Made by a program: the position numbers and the translations under genes. Below, in pieces: positions 10,692 to 18,413 of a stretch of 64,000 nt of DNA (within the stretch, counting starts at the first letter, position 1; the number at the start of each line of letters is the position of its first letter). The notes under the pieces are model-generated. The model did not search any database, was not told the origin of the DNA, and worked only from the letters and a program-made list of their open reading frames with translations. Source of the DNA: Eubacteriales bacterium mix99 (GTDB lineage Bacteria > Bacillota > Clostridia > Caldicoprobacterales > DTU083); contig CP121690.1 of NCBI GenBank assembly GCA_038396605.1, forward strand, positions 2,694,356 through 2,758,355. Direction: 5' to 3'.

Positions 10692-12008
10692 CTATTTACC
10701 TGCCTGCACAAACGCATCGGTCAGTGCCTCAAGGAACTCTTCCCCTGTCATTTTCGTAGTAAAAAACTTCTGTGTTGCTGGTACCAGATATACGTCAACA
10801 ATACCGGCAGGCCAGTGATTCATAGGCCAGGAAAGAATTTCCCCGGAATCAGCATAGTCGGATACGGACTGAGACAGAGGGTCCAGATGCGGATTTTCCA
10901 TACCGGTTACCACAGGAATAAATCCGAATTCCTCCATCAGATATTTCTCACCTGTTTTACTTGTATACAGCCAATTTAAAAGATCTTTTCCCGCTTGTAT
11001 TTCTTCCGGAGATGCCTGTGAATTCACATACCAACAAGTGGGCACGCTGACCGCAATCTTATCATTTCCGGCTATTGGAAGTGGCATAATACCCATCTCA
11101 AAATCCGGATTATAATCCTTGAACATGTTATAGCACCAGTTCCCCTGATGAATGGATGCAGCCTTTCCGGTCGCAAAGTCACCGGTTTCCTGATCGTAAT
11201 TCACTTCCAGAGGATTCCTGGTATATTCCCGTATCGCCTCCATGAATTCAGCAAATTCCACAAACTCAGGAGTATCCTTCATCCGGACTTTTCCTGCGAC
11301 CAGTTCATCGATATATGCTTTAGGATCTTTCTGTAAAGCAAAAGGAGTATTCAGGATATGTCCTATCAAAAAATAACTTTCCTGGGATAAACTAAAGCCA
11401 TTGATTCCAGCCTTCTTTTGTTCCTGTAGCATTTCCACAAACGTATTGTAATCTGTAACTTTGGAAGCGTCCACAAGAGATTTGTTATAAACCATACCGA
11501 AACCTTCCATTGTGTAGGGAATACCTACTACCTTACCGTCTTTTTCATCTGCCATGTTTTCTGTAATTTTCTCAATAAAGGATAAATCACTCAAATCCGT
11601 CAAATACGCTTTTAATTCTTCTGATTCTGCTCCCGGAGCAAGAGAAAACACAGTAGGTCCCTGTTTATTGCCCAGTTTTATCTTCAGCTGCTGCAGATAA
11701 TCATCACCTGTTGTCCCCCATACCTCGGCCTGAACACCCGTCTCTGACTCGTAATCCTTTGCCATAGCTTCCAGTTGATCCGTTATTTCCACCTTTGACT
11801 GGAATACGACGATTTTTTTGGCCGCCTTCAAGTCTTTATCGGTTTCATTTGATTTTTTTGTTGCTTCCGGGATAGTCTCTGAAGAACTGTTTCTTGAATT
11901 ATTGTTAGCCCTGGATTGTCCGCCGGAAGATCCACAGCCCGTCAGGATCATACTGAGCATCAGAGCAAGAACCAGTAAAGTCCTAATTTTTTTTACCTTC
12001 AATTTCAT
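10692..12008 (-). CDS. Extracellular sugar-binding lipoprotein of ABC transporter
   Basis: A solute-binding protein of 438 residues (family 1, CUT1 type). A lysine-rich start is followed by a hydrophobic segment and a lipobox ending LTGC, so the mature protein is anchored by lipid outside the membrane. A Ser/Asn-rich linker and the binding domain follow. The fold is suggested by blocks such as GIPYTMEGFGMVYNK and the late GKDLLNWLYTSKTGEKYL. ATG 12008 was chosen because GGGAGGG lies just upstream and the signal sequence starts there. It is the first gene of the operon and has its own promoter with a LacI-type operator. The sugar cannot be told. Confidence 0.92.
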   Translation of the reverse strand: MKLKVKKIRTLLVLALMLSMILTGCGSSGGQSRANNNSRNSSSETIPEATKKSNETDKDLKAAKKIVVFQSKVEITDQLEAMAKDYESETGVQAEVWGTTGDDYLQQLKIKLGNKQGPTVFSLAPGAESEELKAYLTDLSDLSFIEKITENMADEKDGKVVGIPYTMEGFGMVYNKSLVDASKVTDYNTFVEMLQEQKKAGINGFSLSQESYFLIGHILNTPFALQKDPKAYIDELVAGKVRMKDTPEFVEFAEFMEAIREYTRNPLEVNYDQETGDFATGKAASIHQGNWCYNMFKDYNPDFEMGIMPLPIAGNDKIAVSVPTCWYVNSQASPEEIQAGKDLLNWLYTSKTGEKYLMEEFGFIPVVTGMENPHLDPLSQSVSDYADSGEILSWPMNHWPAGIVDVYLVPATQKFFTTKMTGEEFLEALTDAFVQAGK

Positions 12009-12035
12009 GAGGCACCCTCCCAAAATAAAATTATA

Positions 12036-12047
12036 TGTAACGTTACA
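12036..12047 (-). promoter_or_regulatory. LacI-family operator
   Basis: A perfect 12-bp palindrome TGTAACGTTACA with the central CG typical of LacI-family sites. It lies just downstream of the -10 box, over the expected transcription start of the binding-protein gene, so a bound repressor would block initiation. The likely repressor is encoded next door at 12111. Confidence 0.75.
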
Positions 12048-12052
12048 CCTAC

Positions 12053-12081
12053 ATAATAGTATGTATTGCTCAACTTGTCAA
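12053..12081 (-). promoter_or_regulatory. Sigma-A promoter of the sugar ABC operon
   Basis: On the minus strand, TTGACA (12076-12081) and TATTAT (12053-12058) are exactly 17 bases apart. It drives the binding-protein gene and the two permeases. Confidence 0.8.
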
Positions 12082-12110
12082 TATTTTCTTTGATTAAATT
12101 GCTAACCTTT

Positions 12111-13088
12111 TTACTCGTCTCTTGCAGTGCGGATACTTCCGCGAAGTATAATATTTGCCGGAATTTTAACAGGTTTTGTATCGCGCTGTTCTCTAATGTT
12201 TTCAATCAGATATCGTGCAGCCAGATACCCCCGTTCATAATTGGGTATGGATACAGTGGTCAAATCCATTGCTTCTGCCAAATCACAGTTATCAAAACCT
12301 GTTATGGCAATATCCTCCGGGACATGGATCCCATTTTCCCGAAATGCTTTCATTGCCCCAATCGCCATATTGTCATTGGCACAAACCAGGCAATCCGGAA
12401 GTTCCCTGCTGAACATCAGGATTCTGGCCGCATTGTAACCGCTCTTTTCACGATAATCACCATGAAAATAGCTTTTTTGCTGAAACAATATATGATTTGC
12501 ACAAAGTACATCCGAAAAGGCCTGATATCTCTCCTTATTGTCTGCTGTATCCTCCGGCCCACCGATGTATCCAAAACTACGATAGCCTCTGTCAACAACC
12601 TCTTGAATCAACTCATACATGGGTTCATAATTGTTTACTACTACACTTTTGATATAGGGATAATCTATAATGCGATCCAATACCACAATAGGATAATCCG
12701 CATTGGCGAAATGGAGCAGATCTTCGTTTCGCATTTTTCTGTTTAAAATGATGCTGCCACCGGTTAATGATTTGTTCATGAACTTATCACAGGCTTTTTC
12801 CGTACAGATGATAAGATCAAAATCATTTGCATTGGCATAATCACTGATTCCGTGAATGATTTTAAGATAAAAGCTTCTGTCAAAATCACTGAAATCAAAG
12901 AGAATTGTGTTTGATTTACCGGATTTTAATCCCTTTCCTGCTGCATTTGGGTGATAAGACAGTTCTTCGCAGATCTTCAAAACCTTTTCTCTGGTTTCCT
13001 TCCCTACATTCTTTTTATGATTCAATACATTTGAAACGGTGGAGGCAGACACTCCCGCCCGCCTTGCCACATCCTTTATTCCGACCAT
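12111..13088 (-). CDS. LacI-family transcriptional repressor
   Basis: 325 residues. The N-terminal helix-turn-helix reads GIKDVARRAGVSASTVSNVLN, followed by the hinge region (HPNAAGKGLKSG) and a periplasmic-binding-like effector domain with CLVCANDNMAIGAMKAF and DIAITGFDNCDLAEAM. It probably represses the sugar ABC operon through the TGTAACGTTACA site between the genes and is released by the imported sugar. The ATG at 13088 has GGAGGG upstream, and a weaker promoter precedes it. Confidence 0.93.
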   Translation of the reverse strand: MVGIKDVARRAGVSASTVSNVLNHKKNVGKETREKVLKICEELSYHPNAAGKGLKSGKSNTILFDFSDFDRSFYLKIIHGISDYANANDFDLIICTEKACDKFMNKSLTGGSIILNRKMRNEDLLHFANADYPIVVLDRIIDYPYIKSVVVNNYEPMYELIQEVVDRGYRSFGYIGGPEDTADNKERYQAFSDVLCANHILFQQKSYFHGDYREKSGYNAARILMFSRELPDCLVCANDNMAIGAMKAFRENGIHVPEDIAITGFDNCDLAEAMDLTTVSIPNYERGYLAARYLIENIREQRDTKPVKIPANIILRGSIRTARDE

Positions 13089-13123
13089 CTTATGCCCTCC
13101 TGCTCTGTTTTATATCTATAAAT

Positions 13124-13152
13124 ATTCTATGATATTTTTACTCGTTTTACAA
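13124..13152 (-). promoter_or_regulatory. Probable promoter of the LacI-family gene
   Basis: On the minus strand, TTGTAA (13147-13152) and TAGAAT (13124-13129) are 17 bases apart, about 35 bases before the start codon, in AT-rich DNA. Confidence 0.5.
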
Positions 13153-13266
13153 GATAATTTATATAAAACTTATTTTATTTTACTTATCCAGAACAGACGG
13201 CAGCACTCCACTGCTGAAGATACATTAATTGGGATTTTTCTCCACGCTGCTTGTCATGCCTTATGG

Positions 13267-14709
13267 CTATTTTTTACCTTTCCGGTATGCCTGAATATAA
13301 GCTGAATCTTCATTGCCGTTATCCCCATGCGCCGGATACTTCCCATTCAGAATTGCATCCACAAACTCCTTTCCCTCGGGTGCCAATGCAATTACCTTCA
13401 TTCCCAGCTCTTTTTCCACATTACTGACTGTAAGATCGTCCAGAAATGTCTGCTCCCCTGTCCTCAGCATATTGGAGGGGATCAGCAATACCTTTCCGAG
13501 AGATTCCCCGCTTTCCTTCCTTTCCCGCAACTGCCCGATGAGATCCTGTCCGGTAATCAGGCCAGACACCGTGATGGTCTCCCCAAAAAACTTATTCCGG
13601 ATACAGCACACATGAATGGTTATCCCCGGGAAAAGTCTCATGATCTGATCCGCAAAACCTTGTATGGTCGGATAGGCAAGCTTTCCCGTGGCAATGGTGA
13701 GAGCCCTGAAAAGATTATCCGGTATCTTCCCTTCCTCCCGATCTTCCTGAGCCTGTTTCAGTGCTTCATGAAATTCATTTATAAAAAGCCTCATCATACC
13801 GACACCGTTTTCCAGTTGGATATAACCGTCATATCGCTCTTCTTCCGGAAAATCCTTTTCTGCGGCAATATACCATTCGTCACTGGCATGAATAAAATGG
13901 AGTCCATATTGTTCATAAAATTCCTTTTGTCTGCTTTCGATCTGATCAATCACCGCTGCTGACTCCTGTATATTATACATTTCAAGCGGATATAAATTCT
14001 GTCGATACTTTGTAATCCCTGCCGGAACCACAGAAACACTCCGCATAAAGGGAAGATATTTGGAAAGATCATCTATTGTTCTGTCCAGCTCTCCGCCATC
14101 ATTGATATTCCTGCACAACACAATTTGTCCATTCATCTCAATATGAGCCTCATAAAGTTCATCCAGATACCGGAGCTTTTCTCCTGCAAACCGATTATGA
14201 AGCATTTTACAGCGTAATTCCGGATTGGTGGTCTGTACCGATATATTGATCGGAGCAAGATGCATCCGGATAATCCTTTCGATGTCTTTGTCCTGCATAT
14301 TCGTCAAAGTGATATAGTTTCCCTGCAAAAAGGACAGCCTGGAATCATCGTCCTTGAAATAAAGTGTCTTCCTCATACCAGGAGGCATCTGATCAATGAA
14401 GCAAAATATGCATTGATTGCGGCAGGAACGGTACTCACTCATCAGACTGTTGTCAAATTCGATTCCCAGATCATCATCGTAATCTTTTTCAATCTCCAGC
14501 AGCCATTCTTCGCCGTTCTGCTTTCTTATTACCACTTCAATGTATTCATCTTTGATCAGATATCGATAATCAAATACATCCTCTATCGCTTCACTGTTTA
14601 TGGTCAGCAGAACATCTCCCGCTTCTATGCCCATTTCCTCCGCGATCGAATTTGGATCAACTTTTTTAATCCGATGTTCCGGATTGTCTCTTTTCGCCAA
14701 ACCTATCAC
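13267..14709 (-). CDS. DUF512 protein with PDZ and radical-SAM-like domains
   Basis: 480 residues. The N-terminus is a PDZ-like domain (IAEEMGIEAGDVLLTIN), followed by a radical-SAM-like segment with CRNQCIFCF (Cys-x3-Cys-x2-Cys, an iron-sulfur cluster motif). The C-terminal DUF512 half includes QEDREEGKIPDN and the end EGKEFVDAILNGKYPAHG. The family is widespread in Clostridia and of unknown reaction, often near the GTPase gene der, which is not seen here. GTG 14709 is the longest start; a TTG at 14700 has better spacing to AAAGG. A relic of the same C-terminus occurs at 8411. Confidence 0.88.
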   Translation of the reverse strand: MIGLAKRDNPEHRIKKVDPNSIAEEMGIEAGDVLLTINSEAIEDVFDYRYLIKDEYIEVVIRKQNGEEWLLEIEKDYDDDLGIEFDNSLMSEYRSCRNQCIFCFIDQMPPGMRKTLYFKDDDSRLSFLQGNYITLTNMQDKDIERIIRMHLAPINISVQTTNPELRCKMLHNRFAGEKLRYLDELYEAHIEMNGQIVLCRNINDGGELDRTIDDLSKYLPFMRSVSVVPAGITKYRQNLYPLEMYNIQESAAVIDQIESRQKEFYEQYGLHFIHASDEWYIAAEKDFPEEERYDGYIQLENGVGMMRLFINEFHEALKQAQEDREEGKIPDNLFRALTIATGKLAYPTIQGFADQIMRLFPGITIHVCCIRNKFFGETITVSGLITGQDLIGQLRERKESGESLGKVLLIPSNMLRTGEQTFLDDLTVSNVEKELGMKVIALAPEGKEFVDAILNGKYPAHGDNGNEDSAYIQAYRKGKK

Positions 14710-14828
14710 CTTTCAAAAGAAAACTTTTTCTATCCTAATCTTCATACTCCTTCAATTCCATGCGAGGTAGGAACCTGTAATAAATCTACCCACCATCTTA
14801 TCAAAAACCAAGGAAAATGAACAGGTAC

Positions 14829-14863
14829 AAAAAAGCATCCTGTGTGAAATGCAGAATGCTTTA
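14829..14863 (-). terminator. Terminator of the SDR gene
   Basis: On the minus strand AGCATTCTG and CAGGATGCT pair (one G-T) around a short loop and are followed by six T, about 65 bases after the SDR stop. Confidence 0.65.
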
Positions 14864-14926
14864 TCGTTTCTAATCCATTGAAATTTTCATTCCCTTGCAA
14901 ACGTTATTCTCCATTTATCACATTTT

Positions 14927-15829
14927 TCAGGACTGCATGGATTGTCCGGCATCCACATGAAGAACCTGACCTGTAACGTAAGAAGAGTCTTCACTTGCCA
15001 GGTATACATAGGTCGGCGCCAGTTCCACCGGCTGTCCCGCTCTTTTCATCGGGGTGTCCGAACCAAATGTCGGCATGACACAGGCAGGCCAGCTGGCAGG
15101 CTGAAGCGGGGTCCAGATCGGACCCGGTGCGACTGCATTGACCCGAATGCCTTTTGATACGAGGGAACGGGCCATGGCACGGGTAAAGCTGACAATGGCA
15201 CCTTTGGTGCTGGAATAATCAATCAACTGATCATCCCCGAGATAAGCGGTGATGGATGTCGTGTTAATGATGGAGCTGCCGCATTTCAGATAAGGCAAAG
15301 CTGTCTTCGTCATAATGAACAGGCCAAAAAAATTCACTTCAAAAGTAAGTATCATCTGATTTACGGGAATATCCTCAATACTTGCCTGTGGAAACTGTAC
15401 TCCGGCATTGTTCACCAGAATGTCAGGACCTCCAAAAGTGGAAACCGTACAGGCTACCGCTTCCCGGCAAAACATTTCATCCCGGATATCCCCTGCCATT
15501 AAAAGGCATCTTCTCCCCTGTGCTTCGATACAGGACTTTGTGATTTGTGCATCTTCATGCTCATTGTAGTAAGCGATGCAGATATCTGCACCTTCTTTGG
15601 CAAACGCAACTGCAGTAGCTCTTCCGATCCCGCTGTCCCCTCCGGTAATCAATGCCACCTTGTCCTTAAGCTTGCCAGTCCCGATGTAGCTCGGCCGGTC
15701 AAAGACAGGTTTCGGTTCCATCAGGGTTTCCAGACCCGGCTGTACGAGCTGACTCTGCGGCGGAAACTGAATGGGAACCTGTTGACATTCTTCCTGATAG
15801 CCTAAATATGGATACCAATAATAACCCAC
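14927..15829 (-). CDS. SDR family oxidoreductase
   Basis: About 300 residues. A proline-rich N-terminal extension of some 45 residues (GYYWYPYLGYQEE) precedes a Rossmann-fold short-chain dehydrogenase with the cofactor motif TGGDSGIGRA, NNAG, and catalytic Tyr and Lys in DYSSTKG. The late GPIWTPLQPASWP and LHVDAGQ match the glucose-dehydrogenase-like and general-stress SDRs of Firmicutes that carry this extension. The substrate is unknown. GTG 15829 is chosen because AGGAG lies seven bases before it; ATG 15835 is only one base from that site, and TTG 15862 is farther up. Confidence 0.88.
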   Translation of the reverse strand: MGYYWYPYLGYQEECQQVPIQFPPQSQLVQPGLETLMEPKPVFDRPSYIGTGKLKDKVALITGGDSGIGRATAVAFAKEGADICIAYYNEHEDAQITKSCIEAQGRRCLLMAGDIRDEMFCREAVACTVSTFGGPDILVNNAGVQFPQASIEDIPVNQMILTFEVNFFGLFIMTKTALPYLKCGSSIINTTSITAYLGDDQLIDYSSTKGAIVSFTRAMARSLVSKGIRVNAVAPGPIWTPLQPASWPACVMPTFGSDTPMKRAGQPVELAPTYVYLASEDSSYVTGQVLHVDAGQSMQS

Positions 15830-15907
15830 AATCATTCTCCTTTCTGTTATTGATATTTCCAATACAATGTATGAAAGGCGGTAAATATCTGTGCGACACC
15901 CATCATA

Positions 15908-15954
15908 GATCTCACCGTCATTTACAACAAAGCAAATCCCGTTCCTATAGCGGG
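15908..15954 (-). repeat. Dispersed 47-bp repeat, copy A
   Basis: 41 of 47 bases match 21383-21429. On the minus strand both copies read RYRNGI-FVV-DGEI in one frame, so they may be pieces of the same lost gene or of a small repeated element. In this copy a short inverted repeat (GGTGGC-AAA-GCCACC) adjoins it. The space 15830-16087 holds nothing else recognised, apart from an open stretch ending HYVKIA with no clear start. Confidence 0.55.
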
Positions 15955-16087
15955 CGGTGGCTTTGCCACCCAGTCCTTAGGCTATCTTTACGTAATGAGG
16001 GATCATCTCGTCATCATTCAGACGGCGCCCATTGATCACACGAACATGGACACCGGGCTGCTCTGAATAAACTCTCCCTTCGTGTCA

Positions 16088-16966
16088 CTACCTTCTATAA
16101 TCCTTTCGGATGAAAGGCTCTTCAATCCTCTCCGAAACGAGCAGCTTATATTTTTGCGGATGACGATAGGCATTGCCATGTACTTCATGCTGTCTGTATT
16201 TCCGGATCTCATCAACAGGAAAATCTGCGATATAGATTCCTTCCTTTTCACCGGCTTCCATGAACAGCGTATCCCTTGAACCGGATTCAGAAGGCCGATA
16301 TGCAATCCCGTCAAAAGCAGTGGAATGGCCGTTGCAATCGGGATTGCCCGTTGGATAATTGACTGTCGCAATGCCAAGCATATTTTCAAAGGCTCTTGCC
16401 CGCAGTTGGGAAATGCGGTTAATCTCCATCGGGCAAGCGTTCGGCACTAAAATTATTTCGGCTCCCTTCAGCATCAGAATCCTGGCGCTTTCGGGAAATT
16501 CGCGGTCATAACAGATCATTGCACCGATCTTTACGTTCCCCTGTGCCGTGTCCAGATCCGTGACATAAAAATCATCACCAGCTGTTAAATTGCTTTCCAC
16601 ATCAAAATCACAGGTATGTACCTTTGCGTAAGTAAGTATCTTGTTGCCGAAACGGTCGAACAGGCATAGGGTATTTCTCGGCAACGGATCATACTTTTCA
16701 AGAAAAGTGATACCGATTGCCATACCAAGTTCTTTCGCGAGCCGGCCAAATGATTTGACAAACTCATCATTGGCTGATACGGCGTTTGCCTTCCATTCCT
16801 CAGGATCTTCCGACATGTGGTAGCCGATGCTCCACATTTCAGGGAACAATACTATGTCTGCACCTTTTTCCCTTGCTTTTCTGCAATATTCCATTCCCTT
16901 TTGCAGATTGCCTTTCAGGGTGCCTTCCGGCAAAAGCTGTAACAATGCAACTTTCAAACTTTTCAT
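16088..16966 (-). CDS. Carbon-nitrogen hydrolase (nitrilase superfamily)
   Basis: 292 residues with the full Glu-Lys-Cys triad of the nitrilase fold: Glu in VLFPEMW, Lys in YAKVHTCDF and the nucleophile Cys in MICYDREFPES. The length and the NACPMEINRISQLRARAFEN block fit amidases of the N-carbamoyl/omega-amidase branch. It hydrolyses a carbon-nitrogen bond of a small amide, substrate unknown. It is cytoplasmic, with no signal peptide. It follows the TrkA genes on the same strand. Confidence 0.9.
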   Translation of the reverse strand: MKSLKVALLQLLPEGTLKGNLQKGMEYCRKAREKGADIVLFPEMWSIGYHMSEDPEEWKANAVSANDEFVKSFGRLAKELGMAIGITFLEKYDPLPRNTLCLFDRFGNKILTYAKVHTCDFDVESNLTAGDDFYVTDLDTAQGNVKIGAMICYDREFPESARILMLKGAEIILVPNACPMEINRISQLRARAFENMLGIATVNYPTGNPDCNGHSTAFDGIAYRPSESGSRDTLFMEAGEKEGIYIADFPVDEIRKYRQHEVHGNAYRHPQKYKLLVSERIEEPFIRKDYRR

Positions 16967-17054
16967 GATAACCCGCTCTCTTCTTCAGATGATTGATCCC
17001 ATGATCCCATAGTCATACTTTCATATGCCTGACTTTTTCAATAGGAAAAAGCAA

Positions 17055-17732
17055 CTACCCGATTCTCGAAAAAGGTCCGAAGAGTTTGTTCAAAACGACT
17101 TGTGAATCCTCGTCTGTCAGTGCAAGAATCTTGTCATTGGCGCAGACGATGGTATCTCCCCGCGGTATGATTACGTCATTTCCACGCAGTATCGCAATCA
17201 GCAGCGAATCCTGCGGTATGATCATATCCTTCACCGGCCTGCCCACAGCCTCTGAAGCAGCATCGACAGCCAGTTGCACGATTGAACAATCTCCAGTGCT
17301 TATTTTCATCAAAGTCAGCATATTCTTCAGGTCCATCTGTTCCACAACGATGTGGGCCATCAAATCTGCCTGACTGATCCTTACGTCGACTCCCATTCCG
17401 GAATCAAAAAGCCACGAATTTTTAGGATTATTCACTCTGGCAATCACGCGCGGAACGGCAAACTCAAACTTTGCGATCGTGGACGCAACCAGATTTGTCT
17501 CATCCGCGCCCGTAACGGCCGCAACCACATCGGCATCGACGATACCTGAGGATTCGAGTACATTCGGTTCCGTCCCGCTGCCGCGTATGATCACATCGTG
17601 AGGAAGTTCCCCCTTCAGTTTAGCCAATACATTTTCCCTGTTCTCAATCACTTTTACCAGGCAGTCGCTCTTTAACAGCAAATCGGCGATGTAAGCTCCA
17701 ACCTGGCCTCCACCTATTACGATCACCTTCAT
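17055..17732 (-). CDS. TrkA-type NAD-binding/RCK regulatory protein 2
   Basis: 225 residues. The Rossmann TrkA-N domain begins MKVIVIGGGQVGAYIADLL and includes AAVTGADETNL; a TrkA-C domain follows (GRPVKDMIIPQDSLLIAILR). Such RCK proteins form rings that gate Trk/Ktr potassium channels in response to nucleotides. It overlaps the preceding trkA-like gene by four bases (ATGA), so the two are coupled. No channel subunit lies here; a P-type ATPase does. Confidence 0.9.
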   Translation of the reverse strand: MKVIVIGGGQVGAYIADLLLKSDCLVKVIENRENVLAKLKGELPHDVIIRGSGTEPNVLESSGIVDADVVAAVTGADETNLVASTIAKFEFAVPRVIARVNNPKNSWLFDSGMGVDVRISQADLMAHIVVEQMDLKNMLTLMKISTGDCSIVQLAVDAASEAVGRPVKDMIIPQDSLLIAILRGNDVIIPRGDTIVCANDKILALTDEDSQVVLNKLFGPFSRIG

Positions 17733-18406
17733 CTGTATTCCCCACCTTTCTGCCCCAGCCCAAGCAGTTTTTTCAGCTTTCCCAGAGAGGATGAATAAGC
17801 AGCGATATACAGTATATCATGGCTTTGAAATATCGTCCCTCTTGTTGGCATGAACGCCTTGTTGCCCCTCATAATGGAAACAACCTGTATCTCACCGTAC
17901 ACTATAAGCTCGTTTACGGATCTTCCGACAAGCAGTTCCGGAATCTCAACCCTGACAATCTCCATATCCCCCATTTGCAAAAGGCTGTCAAACTGATCGT
18001 AGCTCAGCATCTCGGTCGCTTGCTGCACGCCCCATGTCGTCGTGGAAATCGTCTGAATGCCGAGACTGCGGTAGATCTCCGCGCTGCGCGGGTCATACAA
18101 TCTTGAAATGACGCGCGGTACCCTGTATATATTCCTCGCGACCCTTCCTACCAAAGCATTCACATCATCGCTTTTGCTGCATGCGATAAGCGCATCCGCC
18201 ATCCGGATCCGGGCTTTCTCGAGTATGTCCTTGTCAAATCCAACACCCAAAATCGTCTTGCCCTTAAAATTTTCACCGAGCAATTTAAAGGTTTCAGCAT
18301 TGACGTCGATAACGGTTATGCTGTGTCCCTTCTTCGAAAGATTCAGGGCCAGCCCCGAACCCAGCTTTCCGCAACCAACTATGATGACCTTCATAGTGTC
18401 CAACAC
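17729..18406 (-). CDS. TrkA-type NAD-binding/RCK regulatory protein 1
   Basis: 225 residues, a paralogue of the next gene: TrkA-N with MKVIIVGCGKLGSGLALNL and a CSKSDDVN block, then TrkA-C (GRSVNELIVYGEIQVVSIMR). It starts seven bases after the ATPase stop, clearly in the same operon. Two RCK proteins of equal size suggest a heteromeric ring. What they regulate is inference: either a channel encoded elsewhere or the adjacent ATPase. Confidence 0.9.
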   Translation of the reverse strand: MLDTMKVIIVGCGKLGSGLALNLSKKGHSITVIDVNAETFKLLGENFKGKTILGVGFDKDILEKARIRMADALIACSKSDDVNALVGRVARNIYRVPRVISRLYDPRSAEIYRSLGIQTISTTTWGVQQATEMLSYDQFDSLLQMGDMEIVRVEIPELLVGRSVNELIVYGEIQVVSIMRGNKAFMPTRGTIFQSHDILYIAAYSSSLGKLKKLLGLGQKGGEYR

Positions 18407-18413
18407 CTCACTT

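Noticed and set aside
12066-12746. A 226-codon plus-strand frame
   Set aside because: Antisense to the LacI-family regulator and without any domain.
15955-15975. GGTGGC-AAA-GCCACC hairpin as a terminator
   Set aside because: No T run on either strand and it lies upstream of the SDR gene in the direction of reading.
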